Positions 48,024 to 57,317 are shown, numbered from the stretch's first letter. The stretch is DNA of 64,000 nt from Microbacterium sp. XT11 (GCF_001513675.1 NZ_CP013859.1:2915081-2979080); one strand, 5' to 3'. Notes: generated by a model not told the origin, from the sequence alone. A program made the numbers and translations.

Positions 48024-48953
48024 GTGACAGACCGCTTGATGCTGCTCGACACCGCCTCGCTGTACTTCCGCGCCTTCTACGGCGTTCCCGACAAGGTCAA
48101 GGCGCCCGACGGAACGTCGGTGAACGCGGCCCGGGGGTTGCTCGACATCATCGCGAAACTCGTCAGCGCTTACGCGCCCACCCACGTCGTCGCATGCTGG
48201 GACGACGATTGGCGCCCGCAGTGGCGCGTCGAACTCATTCCCAGTTACAAGACGCACCGCGTCGTCGAGCTCGTAGTCGACGGGCCGGACCGGGAGGACG
48301 TGCCGGATCCGCTCGAAGCCCAGCTGCCCTTGATTCGCGAGACGCTGACCGTCCTCGGCATCCCGATCGTCGGCGTGGCGGCTCACGAGGCGGACGACGT
48401 CATCGGAACCCTGGCGACGAAGGCCACGACGCCGGTGGACATCGTGACGGGTGACCGCGATCTGTTCCAGCTCGTCGACGACGAACGAGACGTGCGAGTC
48501 ATCTACACGGCACGCGGGATGAGCAATCTCGAGGTGGTGACCGACGCCGTGGTGGTGCGCAAGTACGGTGTCCTTCCCTCGCAATATGCGGATTTCGCGA
48601 CCATGCGCGGAGATGCATCGGACGGACTGCCCGGCGTCACCGGAGTCGGCGAGAAGACCGCCGCAACCCTGCTTCAGGCGCACGGCGACCTCGCAGGCAT
48701 TCGCGCTGCGGCCGAAGCGGGTGAGGGCATGAGCGCCGGCATCCGCGCGAAGATCATCGCGGCCTCGGCATACCTCGACGTCGCGCCGACGGTCGTCGAG
48801 GTCGCGAGGAACCTGGACATCCCTCTGCCCGAGGCCCGGCTGCACCCTCTCGACGACTATGCACGCGCCGCCGCCGACGACCTGGCGAGCCGATGGAACC
48901 TCGGCTCGTCCATGGCTCCCGCGGGCGCGGCGGTGACCGCCGCAGCGTCCTGA
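48024..48953 (+). CDS. 5'-3' exonuclease, FEN/PolA N-terminal family
   Basis: 309 residues, a stand-alone version of the polymerase I 5' nuclease domain. It has metal-binding aspartates at the N-terminus (MLLDTASLYFRAFYG), in HEADDVIGTLA and in IVTGDRDLFQLVDD, and the H3TH DNA-binding motif DGLPGVTGVGEKTAATLL. It should remove flaps or RNA primers. The GTG at 48024 (VTDRLMLLD) is preferred. CAGACT ends 7 bases before it, suggesting a leaderless start, but the ATG at 47994 cannot be excluded. Confidence 0.93.
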   Translation: MTDRLMLLDTASLYFRAFYGVPDKVKAPDGTSVNAARGLLDIIAKLVSAYAPTHVVACWDDDWRPQWRVELIPSYKTHRVVELVVDGPDREDVPDPLEAQLPLIRETLTVLGIPIVGVAAHEADDVIGTLATKATTPVDIVTGDRDLFQLVDDERDVRVIYTARGMSNLEVVTDAVVVRKYGVLPSQYADFATMRGDASDGLPGVTGVGEKTAATLLQAHGDLAGIRAAAEAGEGMSAGIRAKIIAASAYLDVAPTVVEVARNLDIPLPEARLHPLDDYARAAADDLASRWNLGSSMAPAGAAVTAAAS

Positions 48954-48991
48954 GCCCCGCTGCACGACGAGTCAGGCGCGCGGCACCTGGG

Positions 48992-49978
48992 TCACTCCGC
49001 CCATGCCCGAAGTCGCTCCAGACTCCACGTCGTCACGATCCGCGAAGCGGGAACCCCCGCCCTTTCCGCTCGCTGTGCGCCATGGTCGAGAAGCGACAAC
49101 TGCCCGGGCGCGTGCGCGTCGGAGTCGATCGAGAACAGGCATCCGGCCTCGAGCGCAAGGGCGATGAGGTCATCGGGCGGGTCCTGACGCTCAGGGCGCG
49201 AGTTGATCTCGACGGCGACTCCGTTCTCGGCGCACGCGGCGAAGACCGCGCGGGCGTCGAACTCCGACGCAGGACGCGTGCCGCGGCTTCCCTCGACCAG
49301 GCGGCCGGTGCAATGTCCTAGCACGTTGACCCGAGGATGGGAGACCGCAGCGATCATCCGATCGGTCATGGATCGCGAGTCCATCCGTAGCTTCGAGTGC
49401 ACCGAGGCGACGACGATGTCGAGCTCTCCGAGCAGATCATCGTCCTGATCCAGCGTCCCGTCTTCGAGGATGTCGACCTCGATGCCCGCCAGGAGCGTGA
49501 ATCCATCACCCGACTCCGCCCGCACGAGCGGTATCTGCTCACGCAGACGCTCCGCGGAAAGACCCCGAGCGACACGCAGACGCGGTGAGTGGTCCGTGAT
49601 CGCCTGGTACTCGTGCCCCAACGCCCTCGCTGCAGCCGCCATGACAGGGATCGGCGTCGTGCCGTCCGACCAGTCGGTGTGCGCATGCAGGTCGCCGCGC
49701 AACTTCGGCCTCAGCGTCGACTCGATCTCGGGTTGGACGTCGCCCCGAAGCTCGGACAGATAGTCAGGCGTCTGCCCGGCCTGCGCCTGCCGGATCACCG
49801 CGAACGTCGACTCGCCGATGCCCTTCGCCGCGCGCAGTCGCGTCGGGTCCTCCCGCACGTCCGCTGGAAGCTCTTGAAACGTCGCTGCCGCCTGACGGAA
49901 CGCCTTGGCGCGGTATCGCGAAGCCCGCTCGCGTTCCAGCAGGGATGCGATCTCCAGCAGCGCCGCGATCGGGTCCAA
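48992..49978 (-). CDS. PHP-domain hydrolase with an N-terminal helix-hairpin-helix (PolX-like, no polymerase core)
   Basis: 328 residues. The N-terminal about 85 residues resemble the DNA-binding 8-kDa region of PolX (SRYRAKAFRQAAATF and helix-hairpin-helix LRAAKGIGESTFAVI). The PHP metal sites follow: DLHAHTDWSDG, AITDHSPRL, AGIEVDILEDG, SVHSKL, LGHCTGR and SIDSDAH. The polymerase beta palm and fingers found in full-length bacterial PolX are absent. It may be a phosphoesterase or 3' DNA end-processing enzyme. TTG at 49978 is selected because AGGAGAGG lies just before it, inside the trpD tail region; a GTG at 49996 would overlap trpD. Confidence 0.87.
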   Translation of the reverse strand: MDPIAALLEIASLLERERASRYRAKAFRQAAATFQELPADVREDPTRLRAAKGIGESTFAVIRQAQAGQTPDYLSELRGDVQPEIESTLRPKLRGDLHAHTDWSDGTTPIPVMAAAARALGHEYQAITDHSPRLRVARGLSAERLREQIPLVRAESGDGFTLLAGIEVDILEDGTLDQDDDLLGELDIVVASVHSKLRMDSRSMTDRMIAAVSHPRVNVLGHCTGRLVEGSRGTRPASEFDARAVFAACAENGVAVEINSRPERQDPPDDLIALALEAGCLFSIDSDAHAPGQLSLLDHGAQRAERAGVPASRIVTTWSLERLRAWAE

Positions 49979-49986
49979 GGCCTCTC

Positions 49987-51051
49987 CTATGCCGACGCCA
50001 GCTCTCGGCTGACCCCGATCCACTGCTCGAGCTTGGCCGCCGCACGACCGTCGTCGACGACAGCAGCGGCACGGGCGTACGCATCACGCAGCCGCTCGAG
50101 GATCGGCCGCTGCACCTGCATGGCGTCCTGCGACAGCTCGAAGGCGACGATGCCGGCTGCGGCGTTGAGGAGAACGATGTCGCGGACGGGCCCTGTCTCC
50201 CCGTCGAGGGTACGGCGCAGGACCTCCGCATTGTGCTCGGGAGACCCGCCGATCAGATCCGCGAGCTCCGCCAGCGGGATGCCCAGGTCGCGCGGGTCGA
50301 GATCGTGCTCGTGGATGTCGCCTCGGGTCACCTCCCAGATCCGCGAGTGTCCCGTCGTGGTGAGCTCGTCCAGTCCGTCGTCGCCACGGAAGACGAGGGC
50401 GGTCGCACCTCGGGTGCGGAACACGCCTGTGATGAGGGGCACCCGTTCCAACTGAGCCACCCCGACCGCGTTGGCTTCCGCCCGCGCCGGATTGCAGAGG
50501 GGCCCCAACATGTTGAACACCGTGGGCACGCCGAGCTCGGCCCGGACCGCGCCGGCGTGCCGGAACCCGGGGTGGAACGCTCCCGCCCACGCGAACGTGA
50601 TGCCCGTGCGGTCGAGGATGGCGGCTACGGACTCCGGGTCGAGCGAGAGCTCGAGACCGAGCGCACCAAGCACATCCGAGGAGCCGGACGCCGAGCTCGC
50701 CGCCCTGTTCCCGTGCTTGACGACGGGCACCCCCGTCGCGCCGATGATGATCGCGGCCGTGGTCGAGACGTTCACGGTGCCCACCCGGTCTCCGCCCGTC
50801 CCGACGATGTCGAGGACGTCGGGAGACACGGGAAGGGGGACGGCCGCTTCGAGGATCGCATCCCGGAAGCCGACGATCTCGTCGATCGTCTCCCCCTTGG
50901 CGCGAAGAGCGATGAGGAAACCCGCCAGCTGCGCTTCGGTGACCTTCCCCTGCATGATCTGTCGCATGGCCCACGTCGACTCCCAGACGCTGAGATCGCG
51001 ACGCTCCAGGAGCGAGGTGAGCACATCGGACCACGTCAGGGAATCAACCAT
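49987..51051 (-). CDS. trpD: Anthranilate phosphoribosyltransferase
   Basis: 354 residues. The PRPP-binding motif is DIVGTGGDRVGTVNVST and the anthranilate-site segment is VVKHGNRAASSASGSSD. It performs the second step of tryptophan synthesis from chorismate. It stands alone here, away from other trp genes. TAGGAT (51059-51064, minus) is 7 bases before the ATG, predicting a leaderless mRNA. It is followed after 8 bases by the PHP gene, so the two are cotranscribed. It diverges from ctaE, a neighbourhood common in Actinobacteria. Confidence 0.95.
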   Translation of the reverse strand: MVDSLTWSDVLTSLLERRDLSVWESTWAMRQIMQGKVTEAQLAGFLIALRAKGETIDEIVGFRDAILEAAVPLPVSPDVLDIVGTGGDRVGTVNVSTTAAIIIGATGVPVVKHGNRAASSASGSSDVLGALGLELSLDPESVAAILDRTGITFAWAGAFHPGFRHAGAVRAELGVPTVFNMLGPLCNPARAEANAVGVAQLERVPLITGVFRTRGATALVFRGDDGLDELTTTGHSRIWEVTRGDIHEHDLDPRDLGIPLAELADLIGGSPEHNAEVLRRTLDGETGPVRDIVLLNAAAGIVAFELSQDAMQVQRPILERLRDAYARAAAVVDDGRAAAKLEQWIGVSRELASA

Positions 51052-51159
51052 GACTGTGATCCTATGGCGTCGGGAAAACGTGCAGACATTTCGCGACGGC
51101 ATCCGACCGCGACCGCATCCGCCGTTTGCCGCGGATTCACCGGGGATTCGCAGTGTTCT

Positions 51160-51175
51160 CTTAGGGTCCCCTAAG
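51160..51175. promoter_or_regulatory. Inverted repeat in the trpD/ctaE divergent region
   Basis: CTTAGGG-TC-CCCTAAG has perfect 7-bp arms. It lies about 68 bp upstream of the ctaE start and 109 bp upstream of trpD, in a 191-bp intergenic region. It has TTAGG/CCTAA ends like DtxR boxes, but the arm spacing does not fit the 19-bp DtxR consensus. Confidence 0.5.
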
Positions 51176-51242
51176 TGAGGACGGGGCGAATCTGGGGTCT
51201 CGAGTGCAAGAATCACGCCCGAGCATCGGCCATAATGGAGGG

Positions 51243-51896
51243 GTGACGACCTCAGCGACGTATGCCCCGGCGGCGAGAACGATCAAGCGGCCCAACCCTG
51301 TAGCTGTCGGCACCATCGTGTGGCTCGGCAGCGAGGTGATGTTCTTCGCGGGACTCTTCGCGATCTACTTCACGCTGCGCAGCACGTCCCCCGAACTCTG
51401 GGCGGACCGCACCGAGCTGTTGAACGTGCCGTTCGCCTTCGTGAACACCGCGATCCTGGTGTTCTCGTCGTTCACCTGCCAGATGGGCGTGTTCGCCGCT
51501 GAGGACCTCCAGCCCTATCGCATCGCGAAGGGCCAGAAGAACGGCGCGGGCCGTCGTCGCCTCTTCGGCTGGGGAATGGTCGAGTGGTTCTTCCTCACCT
51601 TCGCTCTCGGCGCGATCTTCGTCTCGGGACAGGTGTGGGAGTATGCGCAGCTCGTCGCTGAGGGCATGCCCATCAGCGCCGACTCCTACGCCTCGGCGTT
51701 CTACCTCACCACCGGCTTCCACGCTCTGCACGTCACGGGCGGTCTCATCGCCTTCCTCCTCGTGATCGGGCGCGCGTACGCCGTCAAGAACTTCCGGCAC
51801 AAGGAGGCGACCTCCTCGATCGTCGTGTCTTACTACTGGCACTTCGTCGACGTCGTCTGGATCGTGCTGTTCATCGTCATCTACTTCCTGAAATAA
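51243..51896 (+). CDS. ctaE: Cytochrome c oxidase subunit III
   Basis: 217 residues, five transmembrane helices, beginning [22 protein letters not shown] and containing [17 protein letters not shown]. It stabilises the aa3 oxidase core. The start is GTG at 51243. It has both GGAGGGG directly upstream and CATAAT (51231-51236) only 6 bases away, so either a leadered or a leaderless transcript is possible. First gene of ctaE-qcrCAB, the usual actinobacterial order. Confidence 0.95.
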   Translation: MTTSATYAPAARTIKRPNPVAVGTIVWLGSEVMFFAGLFAIYFTLRSTSPELWADRTELLNVPFAFVNTAILVFSSFTCQMGVFAAEDLQPYRIAKGQKNGAGRRRLFGWGMVEWFFLTFALGAIFVSGQVWEYAQLVAEGMPISADSYASAFYLTTGFHALHVTGGLIAFLLVIGRAYAVKNFRHKEATSSIVVSYYWHFVDVVWIVLFIVIYFLK

Positions 51897-51916
51897 GAGC
51901 GGAGCTGATCCCAGAG

Positions 51917-52720
51917 ATGGCACGAGAGAAGAAGCGCCGTTCACACGGTCGTCGCAGCCCCCTGGCTGCCGCGGCCCTCATCGGAGCAGGACTCATGATC
52001 ACCGGCGCGGTGTATGCCGGCGCGTCCGCCGCCTTCGCGGCGACCGACACGCAGGCCTCGGCGTCGAGCACGCTCACGGTGGAAGACGGCGAGAAGCTGT
52101 TCCAGGCCAACTGCGCCACCTGCCACGGCCTCGACCTGCAGGGCACCGCGAACGGTCCGACGCTGTACGGCGTCGGTGAGCTCGCGGCCGAGTTCCAGCT
52201 GTCGACGGGCCGGATGCCGCTGCAGATGCAGGCGCCGCAGGCCCCGCAGAAGAAGCCGCAGTTCACTGAGGACCAGATCCTGGCCATCTCCTCGTACATC
52301 CAGTCCGAGGCCCCCGGCCCCACCTTCCCCGAGGAGCGCATCCTCGACGGCAAGGGCGATGTCGCGCACGGCGCTGAGCTGTTCCGCGTCAACTGCGCCA
52401 TGTGCCACAACGTGGCCGCGGCCGGTGGTGCTCTCACGGAGGGCAAGTACGCCCCCGCCCTGACCGAGACCAGCGCGCTGCACATGTACGCCGCCATGGT
52501 CACGGGACCCCAGAACATGCCGGTCTTCGGCGACATGAACCTCTCGGACGAGGACAAGCGCGACATCATCTCCGCTCTGCTGTTCCAGCAGCAGTCCGTG
52601 CAGGTCGGCGGCTTCTCGCTCGGGTCCCTCGGTCCCGTCTCCGAGGGCCTGTTCGTGTGGATCTTCGGAATCGGCGCTCTCGTCGCCGTCACCGTGTGGA
52701 TCACGGCGAAGTCCAACTGA
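51917..52720 (+). CDS. qcrC: Menaquinol-cytochrome c reductase diheme cytochrome c subunit
   Basis: 267 residues. An N-terminal anchor or signal helix is followed by two c-type heme sites, CATCHG near residue 70 and CAMCHN near residue 160, and a C-terminal transmembrane helix (FVWIFGIGALVAVTVWI). The tandem-heme QcrC is the actinobacterial replacement for cytochrome c1 plus soluble cytochrome c and links the bcc complex directly to aa3 oxidase. The Shine-Dalgarno is modest (CAGAG). Confidence 0.96.
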   Translation: MAREKKRRSHGRRSPLAAAALIGAGLMITGAVYAGASAAFAATDTQASASSTLTVEDGEKLFQANCATCHGLDLQGTANGPTLYGVGELAAEFQLSTGRMPLQMQAPQAPQKKPQFTEDQILAISSYIQSEAPGPTFPEERILDGKGDVAHGAELFRVNCAMCHNVAAAGGALTEGKYAPALTETSALHMYAAMVTGPQNMPVFGDMNLSDEDKRDIISALLFQQQSVQVGGFSLGSLGPVSEGLFVWIFGIGALVAVTVWITAKSN

Positions 52721-52756
52721 CGCTTATTCATCGAAGAGGAACGTACGAGGAGCACC

Positions 52757-53833
52757 ATGGCACACGACGACGACTCGCAGGCTCTTGACAGGGCCTACCA
52801 GCCCTCTCCGGGGCTGGGTGTCGCAGTCAGCGATCCCGTGCAGAACCCGGGGCTGCCGCCGCACCGCGAGCGGATGACCGATAAGGACCCGCGGGCTGAG
52901 AAGGCCGCGGTGCGCACGGTCTACACGCTGTTCTACCTCTCGCTCGCCGGCAGCATCTGGGCGGTCGCCGCCTACATGCTGTTCCCGATCGAGAGCGGCG
53001 CTCTCATCGACATCCGCCAGAACAACCTCTTCATCGGCCTGGGCATCGCCCTCGCACTGCTCGCCCTCGGCATCGGAGCCATCCACTGGTCCAAGGCGCT
53101 GATGAGCGACAAGGAGCACATCGAGCACCGTCACCCCACACGGGGACGCGACTCGACGCGCGAGGCCGCGATCAAGGCGTTCGCGGATGCGAACGAGGAG
53201 TCCGGGTTCGGTCGCCGCACCATGATCCGCAACTCGCTGTTCGCCGCTCTCGTCGCGTCGATCATCCCCGGCGTGACCCTCTTCCGCGGACTCGCACCGC
53301 ACTCGACCGCGGAGAACCCCGAGGCCGGCGACCCGGTCGCACTCCTCAAGCAGACGATGTGGGATAAGGGCATGCGCCTCGTCCGCGACCCGGACGGCAC
53401 CCCGATCCGCGCAGCGGACGTCACGCTCGGCTCTGCGTTCCACGTCATTCCCGAGGAGCTCGCGAACCTGAGCCACCACGACGGCTATCTCGAAGAGAAG
53501 GCCAAGGCGATCGTTCTCATGATGCGCCTGCGCCCCGAGCAGCTCATCGAGTCGGAGGAGCGCAAGGACTGGTCGTACGACGGCATCGTCGCCTACTCGA
53601 AGGTCTGCACGCACGTCGGCTGCCCCGTGGCACTGTACGAGCAGCAGACCCATCACCTCCTCTGCCCCTGCCACCAGTCGCAGTTCGATGTCACGGATCA
53701 CGCGAAGGTCATCTTCGGCCCAGCCGCGCGTCCGCTGCCTCAGCTGCCCATCACCGTCGACGACGAGGGCTACCTCATCGCACGCAGTGACTTCACCGAG
53801 CCCGTCGGCCCGAGCTTCTGGGAGCGCCATTGA
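52757..53833 (+). CDS. qcrA: Menaquinol-cytochrome c reductase Rieske iron-sulfur subunit
   Basis: 358 residues. Three N-terminal transmembrane helices, the actinobacterial layout, precede the Rieske domain. The [2Fe-2S] ligands are in CTHVGCPVALYE and CPCHQSQFDV. It accepts electrons from menaquinol. GAGGAGC lies before the ATG. The stop overlaps the qcrB TTG start. Confidence 0.96.
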   Translation: MAHDDDSQALDRAYQPSPGLGVAVSDPVQNPGLPPHRERMTDKDPRAEKAAVRTVYTLFYLSLAGSIWAVAAYMLFPIESGALIDIRQNNLFIGLGIALALLALGIGAIHWSKALMSDKEHIEHRHPTRGRDSTREAAIKAFADANEESGFGRRTMIRNSLFAALVASIIPGVTLFRGLAPHSTAENPEAGDPVALLKQTMWDKGMRLVRDPDGTPIRAADVTLGSAFHVIPEELANLSHHDGYLEEKAKAIVLMMRLRPEQLIESEERKDWSYDGIVAYSKVCTHVGCPVALYEQQTHHLLCPCHQSQFDVTDHAKVIFGPAARPLPQLPITVDDEGYLIARSDFTEPVGPSFWERH

Positions 53834-55644
53834 GCACCGCAACGCTGTCCAAGGACGAGAAGGACACCAAGGCGCCCCTCGGCGGCCGCTTCGTCGGTGC
53901 CGCGTCGAACTACATCGATGAGCGCACCAGCCTCTCCGGGTTCGTCAAGGAGCTCGGTCGCAAGATCTTCCCCGACCACTGGTCGTTCATGCTCGGTGAG
54001 ATCGCGCTCTGGAGCTTCGTCGTCGTCTTCCTCTCGGGGACGTTCCTGACGTTCTTCTTCCAGGCCTCCATGGTCGAGACGCACTACACCGGCGCGTACG
54101 CTCCGATGCGCGGCATCGAGATGTCCGCTGCGCTCGAGTCGTCGCTGCACATCTCGTTTGATCTGCGCGGTGGACTGCTCGTGCGTCAGATCCACCACTG
54201 GGCTGCCCTGGTCTTCGTCGCCGGAATCGGCGTGCACATGCTCCGTGTCTTCTTCACGGGAGCGTTCCGCAAGCCGCGCGAGCTCAACTGGGTGATCGGC
54301 TTCGTGCTCTTCATCCTCGCCATGGCCGAGGGTTTCACCGGGTACTCCCTCCCCGACGACCTGCTCTCGGGTAACGGTCTCCGCATCATCGACGGCATGA
54401 TCAAGGGCATCCCGCTGATCGGCACGTGGACCTCGTTCCTGATCTTCGGCGGTGAGTTCCCCGGGACCGACATCGTCGGACGCCTGTACACGCTGCACAT
54501 CCTGCTGCTCCCGCTGCTGGTCATCGGCCTGATCGTCGTGCACCTGATGCTTATGGTCATCAACAAGCACACCCAGTTCGCCGGCCCCGGCCGCACGAAC
54601 GACAACGTCGTGGGCTACCCGATGATGCCGGTGTACATGTCGAAGATGGGCGGCTACCTGTTCATCGTCTTCGGCGCGATCGTCCTCATCGCGACCTTCT
54701 TCCAGATCAACCCGATCTGGAACTACGGCCCCTACGACCCCTCCCCCGTCTCCGCGGGCACGCAGCCTGACTGGTACATCGGCTTCGCTGACGGCGCGCT
54801 GCGTCTCGCGCCGTCGAACCTGGACGTCGTCTTCCTCGACCACACGTGGTCGTTCGGCATCCTCCTCCCGGTTCTCGTGCTGGGGTTGTTCATCGTGGTC
54901 GTCGCGATCTACCCCTTCATCGAGGCGTGGATCACGGGTGACAAGCGCGAGCACCACATCGCTCAGCGTCCGCGGAACGCCGCCACGCGCACCGCGATCG
55001 GCGTCGCCGGCGTGATCTTCTACGCGGTGCTGTGGGCGGCCGCCTCCTCCGACCTCATCGCGACGCACTTCATGCTCACGATGGAGGGCGTGATCCACAC
55101 GCTCCAGGCGCTGCTGTTCCTCGGTCCGATCCTCGGCTACTTCGTGACCAAGCGGATCGCTCTCGCCCTGCAGAAGAAGGACCGCGAGATCGTCCTGCAC
55201 GGCTACGAGTCCGGACGCATCGTGCGCCTCCCCGGTGGTGAGTTCATCGAGGTTCACCAGCCGGTCGACAAGTACGACCGCTGGAAGCTCATCGACGTCG
55301 ACGGCTACGAGCCCCTCGTGGTTCGGCCCAACGACAAGGGACGCATCCCGTGGACGCAGAACCTCCGTTCCGCGCTCTCGCGTTGGTTCTTCGAGGACCG
55401 TCTCGCTCCGCTCACGCAAGCAGAGGTCGAAGCGGCCGATGCGCACCAGCACCACGTCCTCGCACAGGACGAGGAGATCGAGGCCGCTGAGATCCAGGGC
55501 GCGCACGAGCGTGCCGGGTTCCCTGACGCCCCTCTCACCGTCAGTGAGACGCACATCGATGAGACGCCCAACACGCCGAGCACCGTCATCGCGACCGAGC
55601 CGGTGAAGAAGCCTCGGAAGAAGAAGTCGGACGAGGACGCGTAA
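53830..55644 (+). CDS. qcrB: Menaquinol-cytochrome c reductase cytochrome b subunit
   Basis: 604 residues. Cytochrome b with eight or more transmembrane helices. Heme-ligand histidines lie in RQIHHWAALVFVAGIGVHML and in TLHILLLPLLVIGLIVVHLM, and the quinol-site motif is PYDPSPVSAG-like. A charged C-terminal extension of about 120 residues ends in a lysine-rich tail, typical of actinobacteria. The start is TTG (53830-53832), overlapping the qcrA stop as TTGA; an upstream ribosome-binding site lies within qcrA. Confidence 0.95.
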   Translation: MSTATLSKDEKDTKAPLGGRFVGAASNYIDERTSLSGFVKELGRKIFPDHWSFMLGEIALWSFVVVFLSGTFLTFFFQASMVETHYTGAYAPMRGIEMSAALESSLHISFDLRGGLLVRQIHHWAALVFVAGIGVHMLRVFFTGAFRKPRELNWVIGFVLFILAMAEGFTGYSLPDDLLSGNGLRIIDGMIKGIPLIGTWTSFLIFGGEFPGTDIVGRLYTLHILLLPLLVIGLIVVHLMLMVINKHTQFAGPGRTNDNVVGYPMMPVYMSKMGGYLFIVFGAIVLIATFFQINPIWNYGPYDPSPVSAGTQPDWYIGFADGALRLAPSNLDVVFLDHTWSFGILLPVLVLGLFIVVVAIYPFIEAWITGDKREHHIAQRPRNAATRTAIGVAGVIFYAVLWAAASSDLIATHFMLTMEGVIHTLQALLFLGPILGYFVTKRIALALQKKDREIVLHGYESGRIVRLPGGEFIEVHQPVDKYDRWKLIDVDGYEPLVVRPNDKGRIPWTQNLRSALSRWFFEDRLAPLTQAEVEAADAHQHHVLAQDEEIEAAEIQGAHERAGFPDAPLTVSETHIDETPNTPSTVIATEPVKKPRKKKSDEDA

Positions 55645-55662
55645 GATCCTCCCCCATCCGTG

Positions 55663-55703
55663 AAGCCCCGGTGGCGCTGCCATGAGCAACGCCACCGGGG
55701 TTT
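55663..55703 (+). terminator. Terminator after qcrB
   Basis: GCCCCGGTGGCG pairs with CGCCACCGGGG(T) around a 13-base loop and is followed by TTTCT. It begins about 18 bp after the qcrB stop. Confidence 0.8.
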
Positions 55704-55810
55704 CTCCGTCGCTGTTCTGCTCTCCCCTCAGAAGGAACGAAGGACATGACGTCATCCGCCCTCGTTGCGGCCGCAACGGCCGTGGTCGACCTTCGCGCTG
55801 TCATGCCCGT

Positions 55811-56329
55811 ATGACGTCCGATGTGCGGATCGCTCCCGCCACAACAGACGCTGAGGTGGCCGCGACGATCGAGATCGAGCGCCTCGCTGACGAGCTCCTG
55901 ATCGAGCTGTTCGGCGCGTCAGACTGGCCGGCTCCCCCGTCCGTCGACGAACGACTGTCTGCACCGGGGTTCATCTTCCTCGCGTACGAGGGACGGCACC
56001 CGGAACCCGTGGGCTTCGCGCAGGCGCTCGAGCTCGACGGTCATGCACATCTCGAGCAGCTGTCCGTGCTTCCTTCGCGGATGCGGAGGGGCATCGGTCG
56101 GAAGCTCGTGGGAGCTGCACTCGCTGAGGCCGCTCGCCGCGGCTACAAGCTCATCACCCTCCGCACCTATGCCGACGTACCCTGGAACGCTCCCTTCTAC
56201 GCGACCTGCGGTTTCGAGCTCAGTGAGCCGGGTTCTCCCCTCCTCTGCGGCCTCATTGACGCTGAGCAGCGTCTAGGAATCGATCGATACGGTCGACGGG
56301 TTCAGATGACCGCGCACCTGGACCGCTGA
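55811..56329 (+). CDS. GNAT-family N-acetyltransferase
   Basis: 172 residues. The acetyl-CoA-binding motif is QLSVLPSRMRRGIGRKLVGA, in the middle, and FYATCGFEL near the C-terminus is the usual GNAT strand 6/7 signature. The acceptor substrate is unknown. The ATG at 55811 is chosen for the conserved start of the domain (MTSDVRIAPATTD). No clear Shine-Dalgarno or -10 is seen. A longer frame to 55682 reads through the qcrB terminator and is rejected. Confidence 0.88.
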   Translation: MTSDVRIAPATTDAEVAATIEIERLADELLIELFGASDWPAPPSVDERLSAPGFIFLAYEGRHPEPVGFAQALELDGHAHLEQLSVLPSRMRRGIGRKLVGAALAEAARRGYKLITLRTYADVPWNAPFYATCGFELSEPGSPLLCGLIDAEQRLGIDRYGRRVQMTAHLDR

Positions 56330-56397
56330 CGCGATCCGCACGATCGTCGTCTGAAATCTGCGCGACGCCGCGCCCCGCGCGCTCATAGGCTGTGACC

Positions 56398-56817
56398 ATG
56401 ATCGAACGCGCAGACTTCTTCGCCGCCAAACTCGCATACGAGACCGACCCGAGCGATGTTCACGCGGCCCGCTCTGCGGGCCGGAACGTGTACGTCGTCG
56501 ACGTGCGCTCGGATGAGGCCTGGGCACAGGGGCGTGTCGCGGGCGCGATACATATGCACTACAGCGAGATCGCCACGCGTGCCCCAGCCGAGATCCCGAA
56601 GGACGCGGATGTCGTGGTGTACTGCTGGAGTCCCGGCTGCAACGCCGGCGCCAAGGGCGCGCTTGAATTCTCCCGCCTCGGGTACTCCGTCCGCGAGATG
56701 ATCGGCGGTTTCGAGTACTGGGTTCGCGAGGGGTATCCGGTCGAGAACGCCGACGGCGTGCACCGGCGCCCGATCGATCCCCTGACCGGCGTGCCGCGCA
56801 TCCGCACACGCGCCTGA
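56398..56817 (+). CDS. Rhodanese-domain protein
   Basis: 139 residues, a single rhodanese domain. Key parts are VVDVRSDEAWAQGRVAGAIH and the active-site loop YCWSPGCNAG, where the first Cys is in the usual nucleophile position. It could transfer sulfur or act as a small phosphatase-like binding domain. TAGGCT (56386-56391) is 6 bases before the ATG, so the mRNA is probably leaderless. A GTG two codons earlier would lie before the expected transcript start. Confidence 0.9.
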   Translation: MIERADFFAAKLAYETDPSDVHAARSAGRNVYVVDVRSDEAWAQGRVAGAIHMHYSEIATRAPAEIPKDADVVVYCWSPGCNAGAKGALEFSRLGYSVREMIGGFEYWVREGYPVENADGVHRRPIDPLTGVPRIRTRA

Positions 56818-56836
56818 ACGTCTCCCACCGACACGA

Positions 56837-56867
56837 AAACGGCCCCCGAATGACTCGGGGGCCGTTT
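56837..56867. terminator. Bidirectional terminator
   Basis: AAACGGCCCCCGA and its perfect complement with loop ATGAC lie between convergent rhodanese and ctaF genes. A-run and T-run bases at the stem foot serve both directions. Confidence 0.88.
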
Positions 56868-56879
56868 GCATGAAGAGGG

Positions 56880-57314
56880 TCAGCGCGCGAAGTTGCCGCG
56901 GTAGTACTCGTACACCCAGCCGACGATCGCGACGACGAAGATAGCGAGACCGATCGGGAGCAGGAAGTGCCCGACAGCGAGTCCGATCGCGAACACCGCG
57001 GCAGATCCGGCAAGGACGAGCGGCCACCAGGACCACGGGCTGAACTCGCCGAGCTCCGGGTCGCCGTCGTCGATGTCGCTGGTGAGGATGTCCTCCGGAA
57101 GCTCACCGCCCTGCGCGCGGTGCGTGCGGTCGAGGTAGAACGCGATCATCGCAGCCATGAAGGCCGTGAAGAACAGCGTCACGGTACCGACCCACTCGAT
57201 CTGGTTGACGAGCGGGAGGTCGGGGTGCGCGAGGATGTTCCACCCCGTGTACACGACGCCAACGAGGGCGAAGAACGCGGTGAGGATCCACCAGAGGATG
57301 ACGTTGTCGCGCAT
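56880..57314 (-). CDS. ctaF: Actinobacterial cytochrome c oxidase subunit IV
   Basis: 144 residues with four transmembrane helices and the acidic loop ELPEDILTSDIDDGDPELGEF. CtaF is a small structural subunit specific to actinobacterial aa3 oxidases. It lies 3 bases after ctaD and ends the ctaC-ctaD-ctaF operon. Confidence 0.94.
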   Translation of the reverse strand: MRDNVILWWILTAFFALVGVVYTGWNILAHPDLPLVNQIEWVGTVTLFFTAFMAAMIAFYLDRTHRAQGGELPEDILTSDIDDGDPELGEFSPWSWWPLVLAGSAAVFAIGLAVGHFLLPIGLAIFVVAIVGWVYEYYRGNFAR

Positions 57315-57317
57315 GGG

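Noticed and set aside
51160..51175. DtxR/IdeR iron box
   Set aside because: The arms fit TTAGG/CCTAA, but the total length is 16 bp with a 2-bp centre, not the 19-bp box; kept only as an unassigned dyad.
53770..55776. A long minus-strand frame opposite qcrB
   Set aside because: QcrB on the plus strand is certain, and the antisense frame reads as repetitive Arg/Asp/Glu/Val sequence.
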